The notes beneath the pieces were generated by a model, which was given only the letters and a program-made list of their open reading frames with translations, was not told where the DNA came from and made no database searches. Shown here piece after piece: positions 50,908 through 59,405 of a stretch of 64,000 bases of DNA (its first letter is position 1; each line of letters opens with the position of its first letter). Source of the DNA: Massilia endophytica (GTDB taxonomy: Bacteria; Pseudomonadota; Gammaproteobacteria; Burkholderiales; Burkholderiaceae_D); contig NZ_CP088952.1 in the NCBI RefSeq assembly GCF_021165955.1, positions 2,790,001-2,854,000 on the forward strand, given 5' to 3'. A program made the translations under genes and the position numbers.

Positions 50908-50929
50908 TGTATTGGCTCTGTACTGGTCA
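50908..50929 (+). promoter_or_regulatory. Tandem 11-bp boxes, candidate MocR operator
   Basis: TGTATTGGCTC and TGTACTGGTCA stand head to tail with an 11-bp period. A plausible promoter overlaps them: TTGGCT (50913-50918), 18 bases, TACGAT (50937-50942). MocR regulators typically bind direct repeats at such positions. Confidence 0.5.
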
Positions 50930-50975
50930 ATTATTCTACGATACACCCATCGCCTTCACTTTTCCACTACCTGCC

Positions 50976-51941
50976 ATGTTCCTGCCCGACGCCGCCGCCC
51001 TCGCCTCCGCCGCCGATATCGTGTACCAGTTCGTCCCGCCGACGCCACAGTACTCCTGGCCGCAGATTAACGCGGCGCTGGGCACGGAGGCCTGGGTGAA
51101 GCACGAGAACCACACGCCGCTCGGGTCCTTCAAGGCGCGCGGCGGCGTGGTTTACGTGCGCCGCCTGCTCCAGCGCGAACCGGAGCTGAAAGGGCTGATT
51201 GCGGCGACCCGTGGCAACCATGGCCAGTCCGTGGCCTTCGCCGCCCGCGAACACGGGCTGAAAGCCACCATCGTAGTCCCGCACGGGAACAGCGCGGAGA
51301 AGAACGCCGCCATGCGCTCCCTCGGCGCACAGCTCATCGAGCACGGCGAGGATTTCCAGGCCAGCCGCGAATACGCGCAGGTGCTGGCGGTACGGGACGG
51401 CCTGCACATCGTGCCCTCCTACCATGAGGACATCGTGGCCGGTGTAGGCAGCAGCTGGATGGAGCTGTTCCGCGCCCAGCCGGATTTGGATACCGTCTTC
51501 GTGCCGATCGGCCAGGGCTCGGGCTTCTGCGGCGCCATTGCCGCCCGCCAGGCGCTCGGCCTGCGCACCCGCGTGATCGGCGTGGTGTCGGCGCTGGCCC
51601 CGGCCTACCAGCTCTCCTTCCAGGCGCGGCGCAGCGTGGAGGCACCGGTAAGCACCATGATCGCCGACGGCATGGCCTGCCGCGTGGCCGATTCGGGCTC
51701 CCTGGCATGCGTGCTGGAATTTGCCGACGACGTGGTCACGGTCAGCGACGAAAGCGTGGCTGCCGCCATGCGCCTGTACTTCAGCGCCACCCACAACGTC
51801 GCCGAGGGCGCGGGTGCGGCTGCCCTCGCCGCTGCCCTTCAATTGAAGGACGATTCCCGCGTTCGCGGCTGCCGCATCGGCCTGCCCCTCACCGGCGGCA
51901 ATGTGGATGCTTCACTGTTCCGTACCGTCCTGGAAAGCTGA
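50976..51941 (+). CDS. Threonine dehydratase-like PLP enzyme (fold type II)
   Basis: A 321-aa enzyme of the serine/threonine dehydratase group. The ATG at 50976 gives the usual length; the upstream open frame covers the promoter. The PLP lysine lies in TPLGSFKARGGVVYV, the substrate loop is ATRGNHGQSVAFAA and the Gly-rich phosphate loop is VPIGQGSGFCGAI. There is no ACT domain, so it should be catabolic/unregulated and make 2-oxo acids and ammonia from hydroxy-amino acids. It is followed one base later by a DMT transporter and then RidA. Confidence 0.9.
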   Translation: MFLPDAAALASAADIVYQFVPPTPQYSWPQINAALGTEAWVKHENHTPLGSFKARGGVVYVRRLLQREPELKGLIAATRGNHGQSVAFAAREHGLKATIVVPHGNSAEKNAAMRSLGAQLIEHGEDFQASREYAQVLAVRDGLHIVPSYHEDIVAGVGSSWMELFRAQPDLDTVFVPIGQGSGFCGAIAARQALGLRTRVIGVVSALAPAYQLSFQARRSVEAPVSTMIADGMACRVADSGSLACVLEFADDVVTVSDESVAAAMRLYFSATHNVAEGAGAAALAAALQLKDDSRVRGCRIGLPLTGGNVDASLFRTVLES

Positions 51942-51942
51942 T

Positions 51943-52875
51943 ATGCAGAAGTCCCTTTCCCTTGCCCTGTCCTCCCGCCGCGGCCTCCTGTCCCACCTGT
52001 CGGCGGAATCGGCCGGAATGCTGCTGGGCCTGATCGGCGTCGCCATCTTCAGCCTGACCCTGCCCTTCACGCGCATGGCCGTCGCCGAGCTCGATCCCGT
52101 GTTTTCGTCCATGGCGCGCGCCGTCATCGCCGCGGCGCTCTCCGGCGGCTGGCTGCTGTGGAGCCGTGCGCCCCTGCCTTCGCGCGCCATGTTCGTGCCC
52201 CTCTTCTGGGTGGCGGCAGGCTGCGTGATCGGCTTTCCCCTGCTGACATCGATGGCCATGCAGCATGTGCCCGCCTCCCACGGCGCGGTGCTGATCGGCA
52301 TCCTGCCGCTGATGACGGCCCTGTTCTCGGCCCTGCGCAACAAGGAAAAGCCTTCGCGCGGCTTCTGGGCCTTCGCGCTGCTGGGTTCGGCCATTGTGGT
52401 GGGCTTTGCCCTGCGCGAGAACAGCGGGGTGCTGCATCCGGCGGACCTTGCCATCCTGGCGGCAGGCATCATGGCTTCCTTCGGTTATGCCGAGGGGGCC
52501 CGGGCTTCCCACACCCTGGGCGGCACCCAGACCATCTGCTGGGCCCTGCTGCTGGCCTTGCCCGTCACGGTGCCGCTCACCCTCGTCCAGGGCCTTGCCC
52601 ATGCGGACGGGATTGCCGAAGCCGGCGCCCGCGCCTGGACCGGCCTGGCCTATACCAGCGTGTTCTCCATGTTCCTCGGCTTCTTCTTCTGGTATCGCGG
52701 CATGGTGCTGGGCGGCGTGGCGCGCGTGGGCCAGGTGCAGCTGGTGCAGCCCTTCCTCACCCTGCTGGGCGCGGCCCTGGTGCTGGGCGAGCCGCTGCAG
52801 GGCCAGCACCTGCTGTTTGCCCTCGCCGTGATCGCAACAGTCGGCTTCGGCCGCCGCATGGCCATACGGCGCTGA
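51943..52875 (+). CDS. DMT-superfamily (EamA) transporter
   Basis: A 310-aa membrane protein with ten helices in two EamA halves. Conserved pieces are FSLTLPFTRMAVAELDPVF in the first half and VQLVQPFLTLLGAALVLGEP in the last helices. The ATG at 51943 is one base after the dehydratase stop, so the two are translated together. Amino acid or related metabolite export is likely from context. Confidence 0.9.
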   Translation: MQKSLSLALSSRRGLLSHLSAESAGMLLGLIGVAIFSLTLPFTRMAVAELDPVFSSMARAVIAAALSGGWLLWSRAPLPSRAMFVPLFWVAAGCVIGFPLLTSMAMQHVPASHGAVLIGILPLMTALFSALRNKEKPSRGFWAFALLGSAIVVGFALRENSGVLHPADLAILAAGIMASFGYAEGARASHTLGGTQTICWALLLALPVTVPLTLVQGLAHADGIAEAGARAWTGLAYTSVFSMFLGFFFWYRGMVLGGVARVGQVQLVQPFLTLLGAALVLGEPLQGQHLLFALAVIATVGFGRRMAIRR

Positions 52876-52916
52876 TACAATAACGGTCTTCGCCGTCTTA
52901 TTTTTGGAATACGAAT

Positions 52917-53378
52917 ATGTCCGTCTACGAAAAACTGAAGTCGCTCGATATCACCCTCGCTCCGCCAGCCGCCCCGGTTGCCGCCTACGTCATGTACGTA
53001 CAGACGGGCAACCTGGTCTTTATTTCGGGCCATATCGCCAAGAAGCCGGACGGCACCCCCTGGGTGGGCCAGCTGGGCAAGAACATCGACACCGCCGAAG
53101 GCCAGAAGGCCGCGCGCGCCATCGCCATCGACCTCATGGGCACCCTGCAGGAAGCCGTGGGCGGCGACCTGAACCGCGTCAAGCGCATCGTCAAGGTGAT
53201 GTCCCTGGTGAACTCGACCCCGGACTACACCGAGCAGCACCTGGTGACCAACGGCTGCTCCGAGCTGCTGGGCGAGGTGTTCGGCGACGCCGGCAAGCAT
53301 GCACGCTCCGCCTTTGGCGTGGCGCAGATTCCGCGCGGCGCCTGCGTGGAAATCGAACTGATCGCTGAAGTAGCATAA
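52917..53378 (+). CDS. RidA-family enamine/imine deaminase
   Basis: A 153-aa RidA (YjgF/YER057c/UK114) protein of the longer subgroup. Conserved parts are YVQTGNLVFISGHIAKKPDG, VKRIVKVMSLVNSTPDYTEQ and HARSAFGVAQIPRGACVEIEL, where the Arg binds the substrate carboxylate. RidA hydrolyses reactive enamines/imines released by PLP dehydratases, which fits the dehydratase gene 975 bases upstream in the same direction. Confidence 0.93.
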   Translation: MSVYEKLKSLDITLAPPAAPVAAYVMYVQTGNLVFISGHIAKKPDGTPWVGQLGKNIDTAEGQKAARAIAIDLMGTLQEAVGGDLNRVKRIVKVMSLVNSTPDYTEQHLVTNGCSELLGEVFGDAGKHARSAFGVAQIPRGACVEIELIAEVA

Positions 53379-53460
53379 TAGAGTCACGGGCGGGGCCTAC
53401 CCGGCGCCGCTCTTCATGAAGCCGCCACAAGCGCGCTTGTTCCCCACCAGAGAGAATGGT

Positions 53461-54654
53461 ATGAAAATCGAAAACCCGAACCCGATCCAGTGGCGCTTTT
53501 CCGAACGCGCTGCACAGCTGCAAAGCTCCTTCATCCGCGAGATCCTGAAGATCACGCAGCAGCCTGAAATCATCTCCTTCGCCGGCGGCCTGCCTTCGCC
53601 TGCCACCTTCCCGGTCGATGTGATGAAAGCGGCGTTCGACAAGGTGCTGTCCGCCAACGGCAAGACGGCCCTGCAATACGGCCCGACCGACGGCTACATG
53701 CCGCTGCGCCAATGGGTGGCCGATTCCCTCTCCGGCAATGGCGCGAAGATCGCGCCGGAACAAGTGCTCATGGTATCGGGCTCGCAGCAGGCGCTGGACC
53801 TGCTGGGCAAGGTGCTGATCGACGAAGGCAGCAAAGTGCTGGTGGAGACGCCGAGCTATCTGGGCGCCCTGCAGGCTTTCTCGGTGTACCGTCCCCAGTT
53901 CGCCTCCGTGCAGACCGACGACGACGGCCTGGTGCCGTCCTCCCTGGACGCCGTGGCTGAAGGCGCCCGCCTGCTGTACGCCCTGCCGAACTTCCAGAAC
54001 CCCACCGGCCGCTCGCTCTCCGTGGCGCGCCGCCAGGAACTGGTGGAAACCTGCGCCCGCCTGGGCCTGCCGCTGATCGAGGACGATCCTTACGGCTCCC
54101 TGAGCTACAAGGGCGACCCGATGCCGAAGATGCTGACCATGAATCCGGACGGCGTCATCTACATGGGCTCCTTCTCCAAGGTGCTGACCCCCGGCATCCG
54201 CCTGGGCTATGTGGTGGCCCCGCTGGCGCTGGCGCGCCGCATGGAACTGGCCAAGCAGGCCACCGACCTGCACACCGCCCAGCTGACCCAGATGGTGGTG
54301 CACGAGGTGGTCAAGGACGGCTTCCTGGACCAGCATATCCCCACCATCCGCGCCCTGTACGGCAACCAGTGCCAGGTGATGCTGGATGCCATGGCCGAAC
54401 ACTTCCCGGCCGGCGCCACCTGGACCAAGCCGGAAGGCGGCATGTTCATCTGGGTGACCCTGCCCAAGCACATCAACGCCATGGAACTGCTGGACGAGGC
54501 GATCCGCGAAAAGGTGGCCTTCGTGCCGGGCGCGCCCTTCTATGCCAACGAGCCGGAAACGAACACCCTGCGCCTGTCCTTCGTGACGGTGCCGCCGGAG
54601 CGCATCCGCCAGGGCATCGAAATCCTGGGCAAACTGATCAAGGCGCGCATGTAA
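53461..54654 (+). CDS. PLP-dependent aminotransferase (2-aminoadipate/LysN-like)
   Basis: A 397-aa fold-type I aminotransferase. Starting at ATG 53461 after AGAGAG, it opens MKIENPNPIQWRFSERAAQL. Conserved parts are ISFAGGLPSPATFP, ALQYGPTDGYMPLRQW, ALPNFQNPTGRSLS, EDDPYGSLSY and the PLP lysine in MGSFSKVLTPGIRLGYV. This is the class of 2-aminoadipate/aromatic/valine-type transaminases related to MocR but without a DNA-binding domain. Substrate uncertain. A strong terminator follows. Confidence 0.9.
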   Translation: MKIENPNPIQWRFSERAAQLQSSFIREILKITQQPEIISFAGGLPSPATFPVDVMKAAFDKVLSANGKTALQYGPTDGYMPLRQWVADSLSGNGAKIAPEQVLMVSGSQQALDLLGKVLIDEGSKVLVETPSYLGALQAFSVYRPQFASVQTDDDGLVPSSLDAVAEGARLLYALPNFQNPTGRSLSVARRQELVETCARLGLPLIEDDPYGSLSYKGDPMPKMLTMNPDGVIYMGSFSKVLTPGIRLGYVVAPLALARRMELAKQATDLHTAQLTQMVVHEVVKDGFLDQHIPTIRALYGNQCQVMLDAMAEHFPAGATWTKPEGGMFIWVTLPKHINAMELLDEAIREKVAFVPGAPFYANEPETNTLRLSFVTVPPERIRQGIEILGKLIKARM

Positions 54655-54675
54655 TTGCTTCAGCGCTGAACGAAC

Positions 54676-54701
54676 AAACGGCGGCTTCGGCCGCCGTTTT
54701 T
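54676..54701 (+). terminator. Terminator after the aminotransferase gene
   Basis: A ten-base stem AAACGGCGGC / GCCGCCGTTT around a TTCG tetraloop is followed by TT. The 171 bases from here to the next gene are AT-rich, contain a TATAAT at 54733-54738 without a good -35, and show no riboswitch that I recognise. Confidence 0.9.
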
Positions 54702-54872
54702 CATTTGTGCGACGGAAGTGTATCGCTTTAGCTATAATTTCCATGCAGCAATTCAAATGTGTCGCAGGAAATTAAAAATTGGCGTATTGTCCTATTAAAC
54801 TTTCCTAAGCTCACTATTTTTTCTGCTAACCCAGGCGTATGATCATGGGATAGTTAACATGCATAGGACAAC

Positions 54873-56231
54873 ATGAACCTTGGCAGTGCCAGTTTCGCTC
54901 CCCGCCGCGACGCCGCGATCCTGATCGTGGACGACGCGCCGGATCACCTGAGCGCCTTACGCAAGCTGATGGTCGAACAGGGCTATCAGACTTTCGTGGC
55001 GAACTCGGGCGAGCGGGCGCTGCAACTGGCACGCCGGGTGCACCCCGACCTGATCCTGCTCGACGTGGTCATGCCCGGCATCGACGGTTTCGAGACCTGC
55101 CGCCAGCTCAAGGCGCATCCCGTCACCCAGCGCATTCCCGTGGTCTTCATGAGCGCCCGCAACGAGAGCGACGATGTGGTGGCCGGTTTCGACCTGGGCG
55201 CTGTCGATTACATTCCGAAACCGCTGCGCATGGCCGAAGTGTGCGCCCGTGTGCGCACCCAGCTCCAGATCCGCGCCAGCAGCGAGACCCAGCAGGAACA
55301 GGCCGAGCGCCTGCGCACCATCGTCAATAACATGGCGGAGGGCCTGCTGATCATCGAGGCCAGCGGCCGCATCCAGTTTACCAATCCGGCCTGCGACGCA
55401 TACCTGGGCTACGACGCGCACGAACTCTCGGGCCAGTACATCTCCGACCTGCTCAATCCCCTGGTGGCGCAGGAATACCTGGAATACTTCGCGCGCTACG
55501 CGGCCAATCCCGAAACGGCGCACAGCCACGGCACGCGCGAGGTCATCATCCGCCACAAGCAGGGCAGCTCCGTGTGCATGGACCTGACGCTCACGCCCAT
55601 GTTCCTGCGCCAGCCGCTCTTCATCGGCCTGCTGCACGACATCACGCACCACAAGCTGTCGGAAGATGCGCTGCAGCGCGCCGCCATGGTCGACCCGCTC
55701 ACGAAGATCGCGAACCGCCGCCATTTCGACAGCTTCCTGGAGAAAGAGTGGCAGCGCGCCATCCGCACCGGCTCCCCGCTCTCGCTCGTGGTGCTGGATG
55801 TGGACCACTTCAAGCTGTACAACGACACCCTGGGCCACGCGGCGGGAGACATCTGCCTGCAGCAGGTGGCCCAGGCCATCAATGCGCACGCGCTGCGCGT
55901 GACCGACCTCGCGGCACGCTACGGGGGCGAGGAATTCGTGCTGCTCTTCGCGGAGACCGATGGCGAGGCCGCCGCCATGCTGGCCGAGTCGATCCGCTCG
56001 CATGTGGAAGGCCTGCAATTGCCGCATCCCCGCTCGCCCACCTCGGCCTGGATCACCGTCAGCATCGGCGTGGCCACCATCGTGCCGAGCCAGCTCGATA
56101 ATATCGAATCGCTCTTCGTCGCTGCCGACCGCGCCATGTACGTGGCGAAGGAAGAAGGCCGCAACCAGGTGCGCTCCACCCGTCCGGGCAACGCCGCCAT
56201 GGATGCGATCAAGGCCGTTGTCTCGGGCTAG
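54873..56231 (+). CDS. Response regulator diguanylate cyclase (REC-PAS-GGDEF)
   Basis: A 452-aa signalling enzyme making cyclic di-GMP. The receiver (ILIVDDAPDHLSALRKLM; phosphoacceptor in ILLDVVMPGIDG; Lys in YIPKPLRMAE) spans about 15-130. A PAS domain spans about 145-265 (AEGLLIIEASGRIQFTNPAC). The GGDEF domain spans about 275-440 with active-site GGEEF and an intact inhibitory I-site RVTD five residues before it. So it should be catalytically active and product-inhibited. No cognate kinase is adjacent. Its stop overlaps the opposite kinase stop (CTAG). Confidence 0.95.
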   Translation: MNLGSASFAPRRDAAILIVDDAPDHLSALRKLMVEQGYQTFVANSGERALQLARRVHPDLILLDVVMPGIDGFETCRQLKAHPVTQRIPVVFMSARNESDDVVAGFDLGAVDYIPKPLRMAEVCARVRTQLQIRASSETQQEQAERLRTIVNNMAEGLLIIEASGRIQFTNPACDAYLGYDAHELSGQYISDLLNPLVAQEYLEYFARYAANPETAHSHGTREVIIRHKQGSSVCMDLTLTPMFLRQPLFIGLLHDITHHKLSEDALQRAAMVDPLTKIANRRHFDSFLEKEWQRAIRTGSPLSLVVLDVDHFKLYNDTLGHAAGDICLQQVAQAINAHALRVTDLAARYGGEEFVLLFAETDGEAAAMLAESIRSHVEGLQLPHPRSPTSAWITVSIGVATIVPSQLDNIESLFVAADRAMYVAKEEGRNQVRSTRPGNAAMDAIKAVVSG

Positions 56232-57790
56232 CAGGTCTGCGGATACCCGGTGATATCGGCAATGTCCTCGTACATCGGCTGCAGGCGCTGGTACATCTTC
56301 AGGTAAACGCGGCGGTACAGTTCATCGTAAGTCCGGCTGTGGGCAGGATCAGGCATGAACGTGCGGCCGGGACGCGTCATGGCGCCGATGGCGGAGTCGA
56401 AATCGCGGTAGGCGCCTGTTCCCACCGCGCCTGCGATGGCCGCTCCCAGGCCCGAGGATTCATAGATGTGCGCGCGTGAGGCGGGCAGGCCGAAGATATC
56501 GGCCGTGAGCTGCATGGCCGCGTCGCTCTGCGATCCGCCGCCCGCGACGCGCAGCTCCGTAATGCGCGTGCCGCTGCGCTTCTCGATGCGCTCCCTGCCC
56601 TCGCGCAGCGCATACGCCAGCCCTTCAAGAATGGCGCGGTACATGTGGGCGCGCGTGTGCACGTCCCCGAAACCGATCATTGCGCCTTTCGCTTCAGGCC
56701 CGGGCACCCGCACGCCGGGACTCCAGTAAGGCTGCAGCATCAGGCCCATGGAGCCGGGCGGCACGGCGTTCACGAGCTGGTCGAAGAGCGCTTCGGCGCT
56801 CATGCCCTGTTCGCGCGCGGCGGCCTGCTCGCGGTCGCCGAACTGCTCCTTGAACCAGTTCACCATCCAGTAGCCGCGGAAGATCTGCACCTCGGTGTTG
56901 TAGGCGCCCGGCATGGCGGCGGGGTACGGCGGAATGAATGGCGTGACCTCAACGTATTTGCGCGTGGTGGTGTTGATGGTGGCCGTGGTGCCGTAACTGA
57001 GGCAGCCGATGTGCGGAGCGAGGCCGCCGGAGCCGATCACTTCGCAGGCCTTGTCCGCTGCTGCGGCTATCAGCGGCAGGCCCGCCGGAATGCCCGTCGC
57101 GCGTGCTGCGTCCTCCGTAACCGCTCCAATGGCCTCCCCCGGCTTCACCAGATCCGGCAGCATGGAAGGCTTGATGGTGAGCGCCTGCCATTTCCAGTCG
57201 CGCGCGCCCGCCCAGCGGTGCTTCCTGTAATCGAAGGGAACGTAGCCGACCTGCGAGCCGACGGAATCGGCATAGCGGCCGCTCAGGCAGAAATTCAGGT
57301 AGCCCGAGAGCAGCAGGAACTTGTGCGTGCGCTGCCAGACGTCCGGCTGCTGGGCGGCGATCCAGTTGATCTCCGCCTCGCGCTGGAAGTAGCGGATGGT
57401 GCGGTCCACGCGCGCCAGGCGGAAAGCCGCGCTCCACAGTGGGCCGATCTGCGGCACCTGGTCGGTGCGGCGCTGATCCAGCCAGGTGATGGCCGGCCGC
57501 AGCGGCCTGCCTTCGGCGTCCACATTGATCACGGTGGCGCGCTGCGTGGTGACGGCGACGGCGCGGATGCGCGACTTGTCCACTCCACTCTCTGCCCACA
57601 GCGTGCGGCAGGCTTCGCATACTGCATCCCAATAGCCTTCGGCCTTGTGTTCGGCCCAGCCGGGATGATCGGAATAATAGGCCTGCAGGGGAACCTGCGA
57701 TTTGGCGAGCAGGTTTCCCTGCAGGTCGAACAGCAAGGCGCGCACGCTCTGCGTTCCGTTGTCGATGGAGAGAATGATGTCGTCAGCCAT
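56228..57790 (-). CDS. FGGY-family carbohydrate kinase
   Basis: A 520-aa sugar/polyol kinase. The N-terminal ATPase phosphate-1 motif is ILSIDNGTQSVRALLFD; further marks are ITWLDQRRTDQV, the adenosine-motif region LRVAGGGSQSDAAMQLTADI and GLGAAIAGAVGTG. It overlaps the GlpD-like gene by eight bases, the last gene of a three-gene operon. It could phosphorylate glycerol, but it is diverged from GlpK, so another polyol is possible. Confidence 0.9.
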   Translation of the reverse strand: MADDIILSIDNGTQSVRALLFDLQGNLLAKSQVPLQAYYSDHPGWAEHKAEGYWDAVCEACRTLWAESGVDKSRIRAVAVTTQRATVINVDAEGRPLRPAITWLDQRRTDQVPQIGPLWSAAFRLARVDRTIRYFQREAEINWIAAQQPDVWQRTHKFLLLSGYLNFCLSGRYADSVGSQVGYVPFDYRKHRWAGARDWKWQALTIKPSMLPDLVKPGEAIGAVTEDAARATGIPAGLPLIAAAADKACEVIGSGGLAPHIGCLSYGTTATINTTTRKYVEVTPFIPPYPAAMPGAYNTEVQIFRGYWMVNWFKEQFGDREQAAAREQGMSAEALFDQLVNAVPPGSMGLMLQPYWSPGVRVPGPEAKGAMIGFGDVHTRAHMYRAILEGLAYALREGRERIEKRSGTRITELRVAGGGSQSDAAMQLTADIFGLPASRAHIYESSGLGAAIAGAVGTGAYRDFDSAIGAMTRPGRTFMPDPAHSRTYDELYRRVYLKMYQRLQPMYEDIADITGYPQTC

Positions 57791-59405
57791 GGTGTCCCGT
57801 GTCCCGCTCTGCTGGCAAGCTGTAATGTGACTTGCATAATGCCAGATAAGCGTCCGCTTCGGCAGTCCATCGCTGCCGGTCCCAGCCCAGTTCCTGCGCG
57901 CAGATCACCTGCACGCGCGGCAGCAGCCGCTTGCCTCCCTGTGGCAGAAGGATGCCCAGGCGTGTGCGGCGCAGCATCAGGTCGTGCAGGTGCTGCACCG
58001 ACTCATGGCGCGCGGCCCAGCGCAGCTCCGCCCACAGCGTCTCCGTGCCCGGCACCGTCTCCAGCTCCCCTGCTTTCGCCGCATGAATCAAGGGCTGCGC
58101 CCATGGTCCATAGCGTCCGCCGATACGCCGGGCCTGGCCCGGCGGTAGAACCGCGCTGTAGCGCACTTCCTCCGTGGGCGCGAAGATCGGCCGCGTTTCC
58201 AGTTTCTCCGTCCAGCCGGGCAGCTCGGGCCGGGCAAGCCTCAGGGCGTCCATTGCAATGGCGCGGAAAGTAGTCAGCTTTCCGCCCATGACCGTGAGCA
58301 GTCCGTCTTCGAGCCATAGCGCATGGTCGCGTGTTTCCTTCGAGGGGTCGGCCTGGCCGCTGTCGATCACCGGCCTCACGCCCGCGTAGGTGGCGATCAC
58401 GTCTTCTTCGCCGAGCGCCAGCGAAGGGAACTGGAAGCGCAGCGCCTCGATAAGGTAGTCCACTTCTTCCTGCGTGATGGCCGCTTCCTCGTTGAGGCCA
58501 GCGCGGTGATCGATGTCCGTCGTACCGGCGAGCACTGCGCCTTCCCAGGGATAGGCGAACACAGGGCGCCCGTCTCGCGGGTGCATCAGGCTGACCGCCT
58601 GCGCCAACGGCAGGCGCCAGGCAGGCAACACAAGGTGGCTGCCCCGCAAAGGCCGCAGGCGTCTTCCGGCCTTTCCTCCGGCCGTCTGGAGCAGGCCGCC
58701 GGACCAGGCCCCGCACGCATTCACCGTAAGCTTCGCGCGCACGGCATGGCGTTCGCCTCCAGGAACATCCAGCAGCGATGCGCCGCTCACCCTGCCCTCC
58801 TCGCGCAGCAGCGCATCGGCTGCGAGGTAGTTCACGGCCATGCCGCCGTGCTGGCGCGCTTCCTGAAGCACGCGCAGTACCAGCCGGGCGTCGTCGGTGC
58901 GGGCGTCCGTATAGCAGATGCCGCCGCGCAGCCCCTCCACGGCAACATGCGGCGCCAGCGCCAGGAACTCGTCGCGGCTGTGGTAATGGCGCTCGGAGTG
59001 GCCCGCCATGCGGTCGTAAATGGCGAGCCCGAAGAGCATGGAGCGTTTGCCGGGCTTGCGGCCTTCGTAGTCGCCAAAAGCGAAGCTTTGCGGTTCGACC
59101 AGCCCCGCCGCGTCGCGCAGCAGGCTCTCCCGCTCATGCACCGATTCGCGCGTCAGGCGGAAGCGGCCTTCCTTCAGGTAGCGCAGGCCGCCATGTATCA
59201 GCTTCGAGGAACGGCTGGAGGTGCCCCATGCGAAATCCCGTTGCTCGACCAGCAGCGCCTTGAGCCCGCGGCGCGAGGCTTCGAGCAGGATACCTGCTCC
59301 CGTTATGCCGCCGCCGATAATCAGGAGATCCCACTCGCGGGCCAGCAGGTCTGGCAGCAGTTTGCGCCCGCCGGGCTGCCAGTGCGCACCACCGGGCGTG
59401 CTCAC
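57783..59405 (-). CDS. FAD-dependent glycerol-3-phosphate dehydrogenase (GlpD-like)
   Basis: A 540-aa flavoprotein oxidising glycerol-3-phosphate to dihydroxyacetone phosphate. The dinucleotide-binding motif is LLIIGGGITGAGILLEASRRG; the family motif SSRSSKLIHGGLRYL and the later VMGGKLTTFRAIAMDAL are clear. I chose the GTG at 59405, which overlaps the upstream stop (GTGA); the frame is open far upstream, but that is antisense-like coding through the neighbour. It sits between an AGPS-like gene and the FGGY kinase. Confidence 0.9.
   Translation of the reverse strand: MSTPGGAHWQPGGRKLLPDLLAREWDLLIIGGGITGAGILLEASRRGLKALLVEQRDFAWGTSSRSSKLIHGGLRYLKEGRFRLTRESVHERESLLRDAAGLVEPQSFAFGDYEGRKPGKRSMLFGLAIYDRMAGHSERHYHSRDEFLALAPHVAVEGLRGGICYTDARTDDARLVLRVLQEARQHGGMAVNYLAADALLREEGRVSGASLLDVPGGERHAVRAKLTVNACGAWSGGLLQTAGGKAGRRLRPLRGSHLVLPAWRLPLAQAVSLMHPRDGRPVFAYPWEGAVLAGTTDIDHRAGLNEEAAITQEEVDYLIEALRFQFPSLALGEEDVIATYAGVRPVIDSGQADPSKETRDHALWLEDGLLTVMGGKLTTFRAIAMDALRLARPELPGWTEKLETRPIFAPTEEVRYSAVLPPGQARRIGGRYGPWAQPLIHAAKAGELETVPGTETLWAELRWAARHESVQHLHDLMLRRTRLGILLPQGGKRLLPRVQVICAQELGWDRQRWTAEADAYLALCKSHYSLPAERDTGHHG

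Noticed and set aside
54702..54872. Possible cyclic-di-GMP riboswitch before the diguanylate cyclase gene
   Set aside because: The AT-rich leader does not show the conserved GEMM core; no aptamer could be drawn.
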